The position numbers were made by a program, and so were the translations under genes. From assembly GCA_943325485.2 (NCBI GenBank), contig CALPPP020000001.1, forward strand, positions 1 through 26,606: a DNA stretch of 26,606 nucleotides, in the 5' to 3' direction. Numbering within the stretch: position 1 is the stretch's first letter; the number at the start of each line of letters is the position of its first letter. Source of the DNA: Rickettsia typhi (GTDB taxonomy: Bacteria > Pseudomonadota > Gammaproteobacteria > Burkholderiales > Burkholderiaceae_C). This document shows, piece after piece, positions 7,473 to 15,839 of this stretch. The notes under the pieces were generated by a model. The model saw nothing but the letters and a program-made list of their open reading frames with translations, was not told the origin of the DNA and did no database searches.

Positions 7473-8272
7473 AGTTGCAAATCTTCCATGAAACCACCTA
7501 TACCTACGACCAAGCCATGCGCCGCAGCATCCAAATGCTGCGCATGTCGCCACCCAAAACCGCCAGGCAGCATGTCAGTCAATGGCAATTGACCCTGCCC
7601 GCCAAGGCCACGCCATGGACTGATGCTTATGGCAACCAGTGCCATTGTTTGGTGATGGACCAACCCGTGCAGTCCATTGTGCTCAAAGCGCAAGGCATGA
7701 TCGAGTTAATGCAAACCGACCAAGGCGAACCTGAAGGCCCCGTGCCACCCGCGGTGTTCTTGCGTATCACGCCCTTGACGCAACCAGATGCAGCCATCAA
7801 AGCTTTTATCGAGCCTTTCAGGTCCACCGTGAAGTCCAGACCGTATTTGGGTCTGCACGATGTGATGCTGGCCTTGCTCAATCACATGCCTTACGAAAAA
7901 GGCCATACCCAAGTGGGCTTTAGCGCAGCGCAATCGTTTGCGGTGGGCAAGGGTGTATGCCAAGACCATACCCATGTATTTTTAGCCTGTGTAAGGCACT
8001 TAGGCTTAGCTGCTCGTTATGTCAGCGGCTACCTGAACTCGACTGATCAGGGCCATGTGGCCAGCCATGCGTGGGCCGAGGTATGGATTGGGGGGCGTTG
8101 GGTAGGTTTTGACGTCAGCAATTCGGTGGGCGCAGACCAAGGCCATATTCGCTTGGCGCATGGACTGGACTACGATGATGCGAGCCCTGTTCGGGGTGTG
8201 CGCATTGGAGGTGGCAACGAAACCTTGGACAGTTTTGCGAAAGTAGAATCGCTCAACTTTACTCAGCAATAA
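7469..8272 (+). CDS. Transglutaminase-like cysteine protease/acyltransferase (COG1305 type)
   Basis: A 267-residue protein with a bacterial transglutaminase N-terminal domain (KLQIFHETTYTYD, about 2-100) and a papain-like transglutaminase core. The catalytic triad is intact: C164 in GKGVCQDHTHVF, H200 in SHAWAEVW and D215 in GFDVSN. Such enzymes cut or transfer amide and isopeptide bonds through a thioester. No signal peptide is seen, so the protein should be cytosolic together with its neighbours. The start overlaps the alpha-E stop (ATGA) and the Anbu gene follows after six bases. Given the ligase upstream and peptidase downstream, it may attach or remove the peptide made by the ATP-grasp protein; that is inference. 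Confidence 0.93.
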   Translation: MKLQIFHETTYTYDQAMRRSIQMLRMSPPKTARQHVSQWQLTLPAKATPWTDAYGNQCHCLVMDQPVQSIVLKAQGMIELMQTDQGEPEGPVPPAVFLRITPLTQPDAAIKAFIEPFRSTVKSRPYLGLHDVMLALLNHMPYEKGHTQVGFSAAQSFAVGKGVCQDHTHVFLACVRHLGLAARYVSGYLNSTDQGHVASHAWAEVWIGGRWVGFDVSNSVGADQGHIRLAHGLDYDDASPVRGVRIGGGNETLDSFAKVESLNFTQQ

Positions 8273-8278
8273 ACCGCT

Positions 8279-9010
8279 ATGACCTATTGTGTTGCGATGG
8301 CATTGAATGAGGGCTTGTTATTCGCCTCGGATTCACGCACCAATGCCGGTGTGGACCACGTATCCACCTTTTGCAAGATGACGGTGTTTGAAACGCCCGG
8401 TGAAGGCGTGATCGTCATGCTCAACAGTGGCAACTTGGCCACCACACAGCAGGTGGTGAGTCGCATCAAGCAGCATGCACATCACAGCGGTTCTCCTTTG
8501 ACGGCCATGGGTTCGCTGTTCTGCGTGGCTGAGTTGTTGGGTCGTGAATTGCGCGAGGTCATCACCACCACACAAAACGAAGCGCCTGAGCAATCGTCGG
8601 TTGATTTTTCAGCGACTTTTTTGGTGGGAGGACAACTCAAAGGCGAAGCGCCACGTCTCTTCATGGTCTATCCCCAAGGCAATTTCATCGAGTCGTCAGC
8701 TGACACCTCGTTTTTCCAAATCGGCGAGAGCAAATACGGTAAACCGATTTTGGACCGCGTCATTCAACCCGAACTGGGCCTCTACAAGGCAGCCAAATGC
8801 GCTTTGGTGTCGTTCGACTCCACCATCAAAAGTAATCTCTCCGTCGGTTTGCCCATCGACTTTGCCATGGTCAAACGAGATGGACTGTCTGTGTTCAAGC
8901 GTCACCGCATTGATGAAGGTGATGATTATTTCCGTGAATTGCGTAGCAGTTGGAGCCAAGGTCTGCGCAATGTCTTCAACCAACTCCCTGAACCTGATTG
9001 GCTGAAATAA
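8279..9010 (+). CDS. Anbu (BPH) proteasome-like Ntn-hydrolase
   Basis: A 243-residue member of the Anbu family, the bacterial ancestral proteasome-like beta subunit (COG3484 type). After removal of the initiator methionine, Thr is the N-terminal nucleophile (MTYCVAMALNEG). Counting from it, D17 in ASDSRT and K32 in TFCKMT fill the other proteasome catalytic positions, so the active site looks complete and no propeptide is needed. Other Anbu proteins form open, lock-washer-like oligomers and no general substrate is known. It is the last gene of the ATP-grasp/alpha-E/transglutaminase operon, starting six bases after the transglutaminase stop without an obvious ribosome site. No dedicated unfoldase ATPase or HslV partner is present in the window. 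Confidence 0.94.
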   Translation: MTYCVAMALNEGLLFASDSRTNAGVDHVSTFCKMTVFETPGEGVIVMLNSGNLATTQQVVSRIKQHAHHSGSPLTAMGSLFCVAELLGRELREVITTTQNEAPEQSSVDFSATFLVGGQLKGEAPRLFMVYPQGNFIESSADTSFFQIGESKYGKPILDRVIQPELGLYKAAKCALVSFDSTIKSNLSVGLPIDFAMVKRDGLSVFKRHRIDEGDDYFRELRSSWSQGLRNVFNQLPEPDWLK

Positions 9011-9033
9011 TCTGTATATTCAAGCTACAGATT
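9009..9033. promoter_or_regulatory. Dyad between the Anbu gene and puuE
   Basis: AATCTGTA (9009-9016) and TACAGATT (9026-9033) are perfect eight-base inverted arms with a nine-base spacer. The left arm overlaps the Anbu stop and the right arm ends five bases before the puuE ATG. There is no T-run. It could be an operator or a hairpin limiting read-through into puuE. Confidence 0.4.
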
Positions 9034-9038
9034 GTTTC

Positions 9039-9980
9039 ATGACCTACGACTCCACACTCCCCTACCCGCGTGACTTGGTTGGCTACGGCCAACAAGCACC
9101 CCATGCCAACTGGCCAGGTCAGGCGCGGGTGGCTGTTCAGTTCGTTTTGAACTATGAGGAAGGCGGCGAAAACGCGGTGCTGCATGGCGACGCGGGTTCC
9201 GAGCAATTTCTCTCAGAGATGTTCAACCCTCCCAGCTTTGAAGCTCGCCACCTCAGCATGGAAGGCATTTACGAGTACGGCTCTCGGGTAGGCGTGTGGC
9301 GTATCTTGCGAGAATTCGAGCAACGAAAACTCCCCCTGACGGTGTTTGGTGTGAGCATGGCATTGCAACGCCACCCCGAACTCACCTCGGCTTTGGTGGA
9401 ATTGGGCCACGAAATTGCCTGCCACGGTTGGCGCTGGATCCACTACCAACACATGGACGAAGCCACAGAACGTGAACACATGCGCATAGGCATGGACATC
9501 ATCCAACAGATGACGGGTCAAGCTCCCTTAGGGTGGTACACCGGCCGCGACAGCCCCAACACACGCCGACTGGTGGTGGATCACGGCGGTTTTGCGTATG
9601 ACAGCGACTATTACGGTGACGATCTGCCGTTTTGGATGAAAGTTGCCAAAACCAATGGCGATGTGGTGCCGCATTTGGTCGTGCCTTACACCCTCGACAC
9701 CAATGACATGCGCTTTTCCCTGCCGCAAGGTTTTTCGCAAGCCGAGGATTTTTTCATCTACTTGCGCGACAGCTTTGATGCGCTCTATGCCGAAGGTGCT
9801 GAGTCACCCAAGATGATGAGCATAGGCATGCACTGTCGTTTGCTGGGCCGGCCTGGCCGCATCGTGGCTTTGCAAAAATTCTTAGACCATATCGCCAAAT
9901 TTGAGCGTGTATGGGTATGTAAACGCATTGACATCGCCCAGCACTGGAAAACCCATCACCCTTTCAAGGACAGCCCGTGA
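9039..9980 (+). CDS. puuE: PuuE-type allantoinase / polysaccharide-deacetylase-fold amidohydrolase
   Basis: A 313-residue NodB-fold protein closely resembling PuuE, the metal-independent allantoinase that opens allantoin to allantoate. Supporting stretches are YPRDLVGYGQ at the N-terminus, VQFVLNYEEGGEN, SRVGVWRILREF, GHEIACHGWRWIHYQ and LGWYTGRDSPNTRRLV with YDSDYYGDDLPFW. Length and order match PuuE (about 310 residues). Other NodB-fold members of this type act on different amides, so the exact substrate is open. The ATG at 9039 is 28 bases after the Anbu stop, and its own stop overlaps the GTG start of the M20 gene by four bases (GTGA), so the two hydrolases are translationally coupled. 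Their products may act in sequence on one compound. Confidence 0.82.
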   Translation: MTYDSTLPYPRDLVGYGQQAPHANWPGQARVAVQFVLNYEEGGENAVLHGDAGSEQFLSEMFNPPSFEARHLSMEGIYEYGSRVGVWRILREFEQRKLPLTVFGVSMALQRHPELTSALVELGHEIACHGWRWIHYQHMDEATEREHMRIGMDIIQQMTGQAPLGWYTGRDSPNTRRLVVDHGGFAYDSDYYGDDLPFWMKVAKTNGDVVPHLVVPYTLDTNDMRFSLPQGFSQAEDFFIYLRDSFDALYAEGAESPKMMSIGMHCRLLGRPGRIVALQKFLDHIAKFERVWVCKRIDIAQHWKTHHPFKDSP

Positions 9981-11221
9981 GTACCTACAAGCAACTTGAC
10001 GAATGGATAGATGCACACTTCGATGAACAAGTGCGATTTTTGCAAGAACTGGTTCGCATACCCACCGACACACCACCGGGCAACAACACGCCCCATGCTT
10101 TACGCACAGCCGAGTTGCTAGAGGGCATGGGCCTGCCTTCGCAACGCTTTGAGGTACCCCAAGCTGAGGTTCAAGCGCAAGGCCTCACCTCCATCACCAA
10201 TTTGATTGTCAAACGGCACTACGGAGAAGGCTTGGTGATTGCTTTGAACGCCCATGGTGACGTGGTGCCTCCCGGCGAAGGCTGGACACATGACCCCTAT
10301 GGCGGTGAGATAGTGGATGGGCAGATGTATGGCCGCGCCACTGCGGTCAGCAAATGCGATTTTTCTACCTTCACTTTTGCGCTCCGCGCTTTAGAAGCCG
10401 TCGCCAAACCCAGCAAAGGCCAAGTGGAATTGCACTTCACCTACGACGAAGAATTTGGCGGCGAAGTGGGTCCAGGGTGGCTTTTGTCGCATGGCCATAC
10501 TCATCCCGACTTGATGATCGCCGCAGGGTTTAGCTACCAAATCATCACGGCGCACAACGGCTGCTTGCAAATGGAGGTCACTGTGCACGGCAAGATGGCC
10601 CATGCGGCCATTCCTGATAGCGGCATCGATGCCTTGCAAGGCGCTGTTGCCCTGCTGAACGCCTTGTATGCGCAAAACGCTTTGTACAAACACATTCGCT
10701 CGAATGTGGAAGGCATTTCCCACCCTTATTTGAATGTGGGCTTGATCGAGGGTGGCACCAACACCAACGTCATACCGGGCAAGGTGGTGTTCAAACTCGA
10801 CAGGCGAATGATTCCCGAGGAAGATCCTGTTCAGGTGGAAGCCTCCATCCGCGAAGTATTGGCCAAAGCGGTTGAGGACTACAACGCTTCACGAGAGGCT
10901 CGCCATGCTATCCATATTGATGTACGTCGCATGTTGATGGCCCATGCCATGAAGCCTTTGCCTGGCAACAAGCCTTTGGTGAATGCCCTGCAACAACACG
11001 CCAGCGACATATTTGGTGAACCCATTCCAGCGGTGGGCACACCGCTCTACACCGATGTACGTTTGTATGTGGAACGTGGCATTCCCGGCGTGATCTACGG
11101 CGCCGGTCCGCGCACGGTGCTGGAGTCACACGCCAAGCGAGCCGATGAACGTTTGAATTTAGACGATTTACGCCGAGCTACCAAGGTGATTGCACGAAGC
11201 TTGTCTGACTTGCTGAGCTGA
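9977..11221 (+). CDS. M20-family metallohydrolase (ArgE/DapE/ACY1/CPG2 group)
   Basis: A 414-residue cytosolic M20 enzyme, a family that removes acyl or amide groups with a two-metal centre. Visible ligands are H93 and D95 in NAHGDVV, the E158/E159 pair in TYDEEFGGE and the late SHAKRADERL histidine near residue 389. A central dimerisation domain with HGKMAHAAIP is present. The bridging-metal segment reads MYGRATAVSKCDF rather than the usual YGxGxxDxKG, so the aspartate (D128) appears displaced. The start is GTG, overlapping the puuE stop. With PuuE, a racemase-like gene and an ABC importer nearby, its substrate may be a ureide, N-carbamoyl or N-acyl amino acid; this is inference. ArgE itself is less likely in this context. 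Confidence 0.85.
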   Translation: MSTYKQLDEWIDAHFDEQVRFLQELVRIPTDTPPGNNTPHALRTAELLEGMGLPSQRFEVPQAEVQAQGLTSITNLIVKRHYGEGLVIALNAHGDVVPPGEGWTHDPYGGEIVDGQMYGRATAVSKCDFSTFTFALRALEAVAKPSKGQVELHFTYDEEFGGEVGPGWLLSHGHTHPDLMIAAGFSYQIITAHNGCLQMEVTVHGKMAHAAIPDSGIDALQGAVALLNALYAQNALYKHIRSNVEGISHPYLNVGLIEGGTNTNVIPGKVVFKLDRRMIPEEDPVQVEASIREVLAKAVEDYNASREARHAIHIDVRRMLMAHAMKPLPGNKPLVNALQQHASDIFGEPIPAVGTPLYTDVRLYVERGIPGVIYGAGPRTVLESHAKRADERLNLDDLRRATKVIARSLSDLLS

Positions 11222-11231
11222 CTCAACACCT

Positions 11232-11975
11232 TCAGCGGTCAATCAATCGAAAATCCATGGTGGGCGGTAAGTGATTCCAAGCCGTGTCAAAGCCATTGAT
11301 GGAGCGAGCGCTCAAGGGCATTTGCCGCTGTAAGTAAAGCTCGGTCCCTGCACTGACGCTGTCAATCAAGGGTAAATCAACCTCGGCTTGAAGCTCGGCG
11401 GCATAACCGGCCAAACCAGCGCCGCCCAAGATGATGGATCGCACACCACTTCGTGCAGCTTGTTGACAGGCCACGCCCAGTACCCTGAGTGCATTGTGAC
11501 GATCGGCCAACAACTGAGCACCGGTTTCTTGAACCAATTCAATGTGCTGCAGCTGCGAGGCAAAGCCCAAACTTAAAGCCAATCGCTCCAACATGGGTTT
11601 CCAACGTGCACCCCCTGTGACAATGGCAAACGGGCCTGATCGAGCAGCTTGAATGAAAGAAGCCTCTGCCAAACCAGATACCGGACAGGCACTGGCCTCC
11701 CGTAAAGCAAACAAACCCGGATCACCAAAACAAGCGATCAACACACCATCCGGGGCATGTGCAGAGGTATGCAGATGATGCGCCCAAGCGTCAAGCAATG
11801 CATGACCCGCCACCGCATGACTGGCTTCGCAAGCGATATAAGGTGCGCCAAAACGGGCGTTGATGCAATCGAGTTGCACATCAGAGGGCAACAGCGTTTG
11901 CAAATGTGACTGCAAGCGCTGGGTGGTCGCCTGCCCCGTATTTGGGTTGATGACAAGCAAGTGCCGCATGGCCAT
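11232..11975 (-). CDS. Asp/Glu/hydantoin racemase-family protein, single-cysteine variant
   Basis: A 247-residue member of the Asp/Glu racemase superfamily, closest in style to hydantoin and allantoin racemases. It has the LLVINPNTG start and the first catalytic cysteine, C82 in IACFGDPGLFAL. The second catalytic position, normally LGCAGM, reads LGGAGL with G185, so the two-base racemase mechanism is not complete. It might be a lyase, decarboxylase or isomerase-like member. The ATG at 11975 overlaps the GntR stop by one base (TGATG); a second ATG at 11969 is possible. It is the last gene of the ABC-transporter operon and its end is ten bases from the end of the convergent M20 gene. Confidence 0.82.
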   Translation of the reverse strand: MAMRHLLVINPNTGQATTQRLQSHLQTLLPSDVQLDCINARFGAPYIACEASHAVAGHALLDAWAHHLHTSAHAPDGVLIACFGDPGLFALREASACPVSGLAEASFIQAARSGPFAIVTGGARWKPMLERLALSLGFASQLQHIELVQETGAQLLADRHNALRVLGVACQQAARSGVRSIILGGAGLAGYAAELQAEVDLPLIDSVSAGTELYLQRQMPLSARSINGFDTAWNHLPPTMDFRLIDR

Positions 11976-12691
11976 CAGTCTTGCAGCAGTTGCTCTAAGT
12001 CAACCAACTGCGGCTGTACCATGGAAAAATTCAGCTGGCTCTCAATGGTATTGAGGTGATCCACCATTTGCTTGGGCGCCTCGAGGTGGTCGCGCAAGCG
12101 AATGGCGTCGAGTAACTTTTTGTGTTCTTGGCAACCACAGGCAGCATGTTGGCTGCGCAAACTAGTGTCACGTGAACCCCAAGCCATCAAGATCAAGGAG
12201 TTGCGAGAAATCAACTCATGCATCATGCGACCAAAGGTCTCATGGCCAGCCACTTCGGCAATATACAAATGGAATTCTCCAGACAGTCGAATGGCCTTGT
12301 GCCAGTCACCCGCCTCTTGGGCTTGCCTCTCTTGAGCCAGCATGCGTGACAGGTGAGCAATATCGTGTGCTTGTGCTTTGTCCATGAAGCGCAGCACCAG
12401 CACAGGCTCGATCAACCTGCGTGCTTCGAACACCTCAATAGATTCTTGTTGCGTGGGTTGCGATACCGATGCGCCACGGTTGTGCGTGAGGGTGATGATG
12501 CGCTCATTGGCCAGCCTGACCAAGATGGGTTTGATACGGGTGCGAGAGACACCAAAAATGCCGCACAAGCGGTCTTCGGTCAAACGGGTGCCAGGTGGCA
12601 AGCGGTGGTCCAACACAGACTCAACGATGCGCTCGTAAATGGCTTGATCGCTCCAAACAGCTGGTGCATCCTTGAGAGCAGGACTGCTCAT
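11975..12691 (-). CDS. GntR-family regulator, FCD type
   Basis: A 238-residue regulator with an N-terminal winged helix (AIYERIVESVLDHRLPPGT, then LCGIFGVSRTRIKPILVRL) and a C-terminal all-helical FCD ligand domain (about 85-220) carrying EFHLYIAEVAGHETF and QEHKKLLDAI. FCD regulators usually sense small organic acids or the pathway substrate. I chose the ATG at 12691 because AGGAGG lies six bases upstream and the start overlaps the permease stop (ATGA); a longer version from 12712 lacks this. Its place inside the importer operon suggests autoregulated control of uptake. A possible operator, TTGTATGCAA, lies upstream of the first operon gene near 16902. Confidence 0.93.
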   Translation of the reverse strand: MSSPALKDAPAVWSDQAIYERIVESVLDHRLPPGTRLTEDRLCGIFGVSRTRIKPILVRLANERIITLTHNRGASVSQPTQQESIEVFEARRLIEPVLVLRFMDKAQAHDIAHLSRMLAQERQAQEAGDWHKAIRLSGEFHLYIAEVAGHETFGRMMHELISRNSLILMAWGSRDTSLRSQHAACGCQEHKKLLDAIRLRDHLEAPKQMVDHLNTIESQLNFSMVQPQLVDLEQLLQD

Positions 12692-13572
12692 CCACGCCTC
12701 CTGCGCAACCATGCACCGGTGCCCAATGCCAATCCAATCACAGCAAAGGAAATCAAGGTCGTCACACTGCCCAAAGCATAAATAGCTGGATTGGTGACCG
12801 TGGTGGTCAAGCCCTGCAACTCCAAGGGCAAGGTGTTCACGTCCCCAATGGCTTGCGAGGTACGGGCAATTTCATCCCAGCTCAAAGTGAAACCAAACAT
12901 ACCTACACCCACGACCGAAGGCGCAATCAAAGGGAACACCACATGCTTGAAAGTCTGCCATGGCGTAGCGCCCAAATCTTCGGCAGCCTCTTCATATGCA
13001 GGGTTGAAGCGGTTGAATACCGCAAACATGATGAGCAAACCAAAAGGCAAAGTCCACGTTAAATGCGCGCCCATGGCCGAGGTAAACAGACCTAAAGAGG
13101 TGCCAAAGTTTTCTAAGGACTCGGTCATGCCCCATGCTTCAAACAAAGATTTGATACCGCTATCGAGCAACCTGAATTGCAAGCCAATGCCCAAGGACAC
13201 GATGATGGAGGGCATGATGAGACTCGCCACAGTGATGTAAAAAAGTGCATCGCCACCCCGCAATTTTTTGCGAAATGCCAAGCCCGCCAACACCGACATG
13301 AACATGGTCAAGAACATGACCACCGCGCCCAACAACATGGACCGTTTGAAGGCTGCGCCAATGTCCACTACACCCAAGCCCTCGGCCAATTTGTAGAACC
13401 AATGCAAGGACATACCCCGCAGAGGGAATGTCAAGCCACCCTCAGGGCCTTGGAAACTCAAAATAAAAATGGTGATCATGGGGCCGTAGAGAAACAGCAC
13501 AAAGGCCACAAACACGGCCAGCAACCACCAAAAACCTGCAGGTTTTTTCTGTGAGTAGGAGACAGAAGCCAT
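12688..13572 (-). CDS. ABC transporter permease, PotC type
   Basis: An inner-membrane permease of a spermidine/putrescine-type (PotC-like) importer with about six transmembrane helices, the first at FWWLLAVFVAFVLFLYG. The EAA loop that docks the ATPase is EEAAEDLGATPWQTFKHVVF. The frame can begin at ATG 13578, overlapping the upstream permease stop, or at ATG 13572. I prefer 13572 because AAGGAG sits eight bases before it but only two before 13578. It is paired with the PotB-type gene upstream and followed by gntR with a four-base overlap. Pot-type systems carry polyamines but also many other small organic solutes, so the solute is not fixed. Confidence 0.93.
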   Translation of the reverse strand: MASVSYSQKKPAGFWWLLAVFVAFVLFLYGPMITIFILSFQGPEGGLTFPLRGMSLHWFYKLAEGLGVVDIGAAFKRSMLLGAVVMFLTMFMSVLAGLAFRKKLRGGDALFYITVASLIMPSIIVSLGIGLQFRLLDSGIKSLFEAWGMTESLENFGTSLGLFTSAMGAHLTWTLPFGLLIMFAVFNRFNPAYEEAAEDLGATPWQTFKHVVFPLIAPSVVGVGMFGFTLSWDEIARTSQAIGDVNTLPLELQGLTTTVTNPAIYALGSVTTLISFAVIGLALGTGAWLRRRRG

Positions 13573-13574
13573 GC

Positions 13575-14486
13575 TCATAGCTCCTTGCGAATATCAACCA
13601 AACGGGTCAGGCCCCAAATGATCATGAGCACCACCAACAACAAAATCACGGCGTTGGCGGCAGCCAGAGGGAACTGCAAAAACGAGGTTTGTACTTGGAT
13701 GATTTTGCCTACCGACGCTATTTGTTGCCCACCCATGACGCCGATGGTGACGAAGTCACCCATCACAATGGTGATGACAAAAATCGACCCAATGATGATG
13801 CCGGTGCGGGACAAGGGAATGATCACATTCCACAAGGTTTGCCAAGGCGTAGCGCCTGTGTCGTAGGCGGCTTCAATCAATGAGCGATCGATACGCATCA
13901 TGGAATTGAAGATGGGAACAATCATGAACATGGTGTAGAGATGCACAAAAGCCAACACCACAGAAAATTGTGAAAACAGCAACCACTCCACCGGTTGATT
14001 GACCAAGCCCATACCCATGAGGGTTTGGTTCACCAAGCCATTGCGCCCCAGCAAGGGAATCCAAGAAATCATGCGGATGACATTCGAGGTCCAAAAGGGC
14101 ACGGTACACAACACGAACAACAGCGTCTGCGTGGAAGAAGACTGAACGCAAAACGCCAAAAAATAAGCAATGGCAAAACCCAAGACCAAGGTAATCGCCC
14201 ACACCATCAAGCTGATGCTGATGGTGGACCAGTAGGTCTTCAAAGTGACACACATGTCCCCGTAGTCGTTCACGCGCGAGCAGCCTTCAAAAATGCTGAA
14301 GTAACTGTGCAGCGTGAAAGTGGGAATCATTTCATATTCATTGAATTCCCAAAAGCTGACCATGAAGATCAGACCTAAGGGAACCAAGAAAAACAGCAGA
14401 AACACCAGTGAATAAGGCGTGGCTTGCCACCGCGCAGAAATGCGCAGAGGGCTTGCCGTTTTCACGGTGTTCTGCTGTGTGCTCAT
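13575..14486 (-). CDS. ABC transporter permease, PotB type
   Basis: A 303-residue inner-membrane permease of the PotB/HisM-like binding-protein-dependent class. The first helix is PYSLVFLLFFLVPLGLIFMV. A long periplasmic loop with two cysteines (FEGCSRVNDYGDMC) follows, then the remaining helices and an EAA loop, IEAAYDTGATPWQTLWNVII. AAGG lies very close to the ATG at 14486, giving poor spacing, so translation may depend on coupling with the binding-protein gene that ends 17 bases upstream. It should form a heterodimeric channel with the PotC-type partner. Confidence 0.93.
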   Translation of the reverse strand: MSTQQNTVKTASPLRISARWQATPYSLVFLLFFLVPLGLIFMVSFWEFNEYEMIPTFTLHSYFSIFEGCSRVNDYGDMCVTLKTYWSTISISLMVWAITLVLGFAIAYFLAFCVQSSSTQTLLFVLCTVPFWTSNVIRMISWIPLLGRNGLVNQTLMGMGLVNQPVEWLLFSQFSVVLAFVHLYTMFMIVPIFNSMMRIDRSLIEAAYDTGATPWQTLWNVIIPLSRTGIIIGSIFVITIVMGDFVTIGVMGGQQIASVGKIIQVQTSFLQFPLAAANAVILLLVVLMIIWGLTRLVDIRKEL

Positions 14487-14503
14487 GCCTTAATTAGCAA
14501 TGA

Positions 14504-15778
14504 TCAAGCGGCAACGAATTCGTTCCACTTCTTAACCATGTACTCGTTTTCATCCATCACGGCATTCCAGCAAGCGATGCCACCCATGCGGGTTTCATAG
14601 CTGCCGCCGTCACGCACGCTGCCGGCTTTGGCCAGCAAGTCACCGTTGGGTGACTTGATGTCTTTGGCAGCAGGTTTGCCTTCCATCCAGTAAGCCCACT
14701 CGTAGGCTTCCATTTTGGCTTTGGCTGTGTCCAACACCGCGCTGTAATAGCCTTGGCGATTCAGGTAAGCACCCGCCCAGCCGTCCAAGAACCAGTTGAT
14801 GAACTCGTAGACGCCGTCGGCTTTTTTGCCGGTGACAGACTTGGGTACGCCAAATCCAGCTGCCCATGCGCGGTATCCCTCTTTCAAAGGCTGAAACACG
14901 CAGTCGATGCCTTTGGTACGCACCGCAGTCACCGCGGGTGACCACATGGACTGGATCACCACTTCGCCAGAAGCCATCAAGTTGACGGATTCGTTGAAGT
15001 CTTTCCACAAAGCACGGAATTGACCGGCTTTTTTGGCCTCAATCAAAGTCTTGATGGTCAAGTCGATTTCTGCCTTGGTCATATTGCCTTTGTCGGGGTA
15101 TTTGTAGATACCCTTGGCTTCCACCACCATGGCCGCATCCATGATGCCAATGGAGGGGATGTTCAAAATGGCAGCCTTGCCTTTGAATTCAGGGTTGAGC
15201 AACTCGGCCCAAGAGCTGATGGGACGCTTGATCAGGTCAGGACGGATGCCCAAGGTGTCGGCGTTGTACACGGTGGGGATAAGGGTCATGTACTGTGTAG
15301 GCGTGGCAGAGAAGGTCTTGCTATCGGGCTTGTCCAAATACATGACTTTCTTGGGCGCGGTACCTTGGTCACCCACTTTTTTACCAGCCACTTCACCTTT
15401 GGTAAACAGAGAGGTGATTTTGTCGGCGTTTTTAATACGCTTGGTATCGATACCCAACAAATTGCCTGTAGGCACAATTTTCTTCAAAGAGAAGTATTCG
15501 GTATCGATCAGATCGAACGAATTGGGGGCAGTCACAGCACGCTTGGTGACGTCATCGGTGGTGACAGCCACGTATTGAATTTCAATGCCAGTGGCTTTTT
15601 TGAATTCTTCTGCAATTTTTTTGTCTTGGTTCACTGCTGTGCCAAGGTAACGCAGCACGATTTTTTCTTGGGCATGTACCGCAGGGAAAATGCCGCTGGC
15701 CAAAATGGCAGCAGTGCCTTTTAAAACCGCACGGCGGTCTGTCGCCACTTGCTCTACAGGGAGTGTTTCGTCTTTCAT
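14504..15778 (-). CDS. ABC transporter periplasmic binding protein, PotD-like, Tat-type signal
   Basis: A 424-residue solute-binding protein for the adjacent Pot-type importer. Residues 13-36 are a twin-arginine-like signal (TDRRAVLKG, hydrophobic stretch, then AVHA/Q as the likely cleavage site), so export in folded form is plausible. The mature part starts KIVLRYLGTAVNQDKKIAEE, with two alternating lobes as in PotD/PotF. Conserved polyamine-binding residues cannot be confirmed without alignment, and it is longer than PotD (about 350). AAGGAAG lies upstream of the ATG at 15778. It follows the ATPase gene after a 61-base gap with a terminator-like hairpin, which may tune relative amounts. Confidence 0.9.
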   Translation of the reverse strand: MKDETLPVEQVATDRRAVLKGTAAILASGIFPAVHAQEKIVLRYLGTAVNQDKKIAEEFKKATGIEIQYVAVTTDDVTKRAVTAPNSFDLIDTEYFSLKKIVPTGNLLGIDTKRIKNADKITSLFTKGEVAGKKVGDQGTAPKKVMYLDKPDSKTFSATPTQYMTLIPTVYNADTLGIRPDLIKRPISSWAELLNPEFKGKAAILNIPSIGIMDAAMVVEAKGIYKYPDKGNMTKAEIDLTIKTLIEAKKAGQFRALWKDFNESVNLMASGEVVIQSMWSPAVTAVRTKGIDCVFQPLKEGYRAWAAGFGVPKSVTGKKADGVYEFINWFLDGWAGAYLNRQGYYSAVLDTAKAKMEAYEWAYWMEGKPAAKDIKSPNGDLLAKAGSVRDGGSYETRMGGIACWNAVMDENEYMVKKWNEFVAA

Positions 15779-15798
15779 GGTCTTCCTTTTACGGGGTT

Positions 15799-15820
15799 AA
15801 AAAACCTGAGATCGTCAGGC
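15799..15820 (-). terminator. Intercistronic terminator/attenuator-like hairpin
   Basis: On the minus strand CCTGA-CGATC-TCAGG is followed directly by TTTTTT, a short five-base stem (six with a G-U pair) and T-run. It sits between the ATPase and binding-protein genes. The stem is weak, so partial termination is more likely than full stop. Confidence 0.42.
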
Positions 15821-15839
15821 GGCGAGGGTGAACAGCATT

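Noticed and set aside
15020..15724. 234-codon plus-strand frame inside the binding-protein gene
   Set aside because: Mirror of the minus-strand binding protein, with a repetitive composition and no ribosome site.
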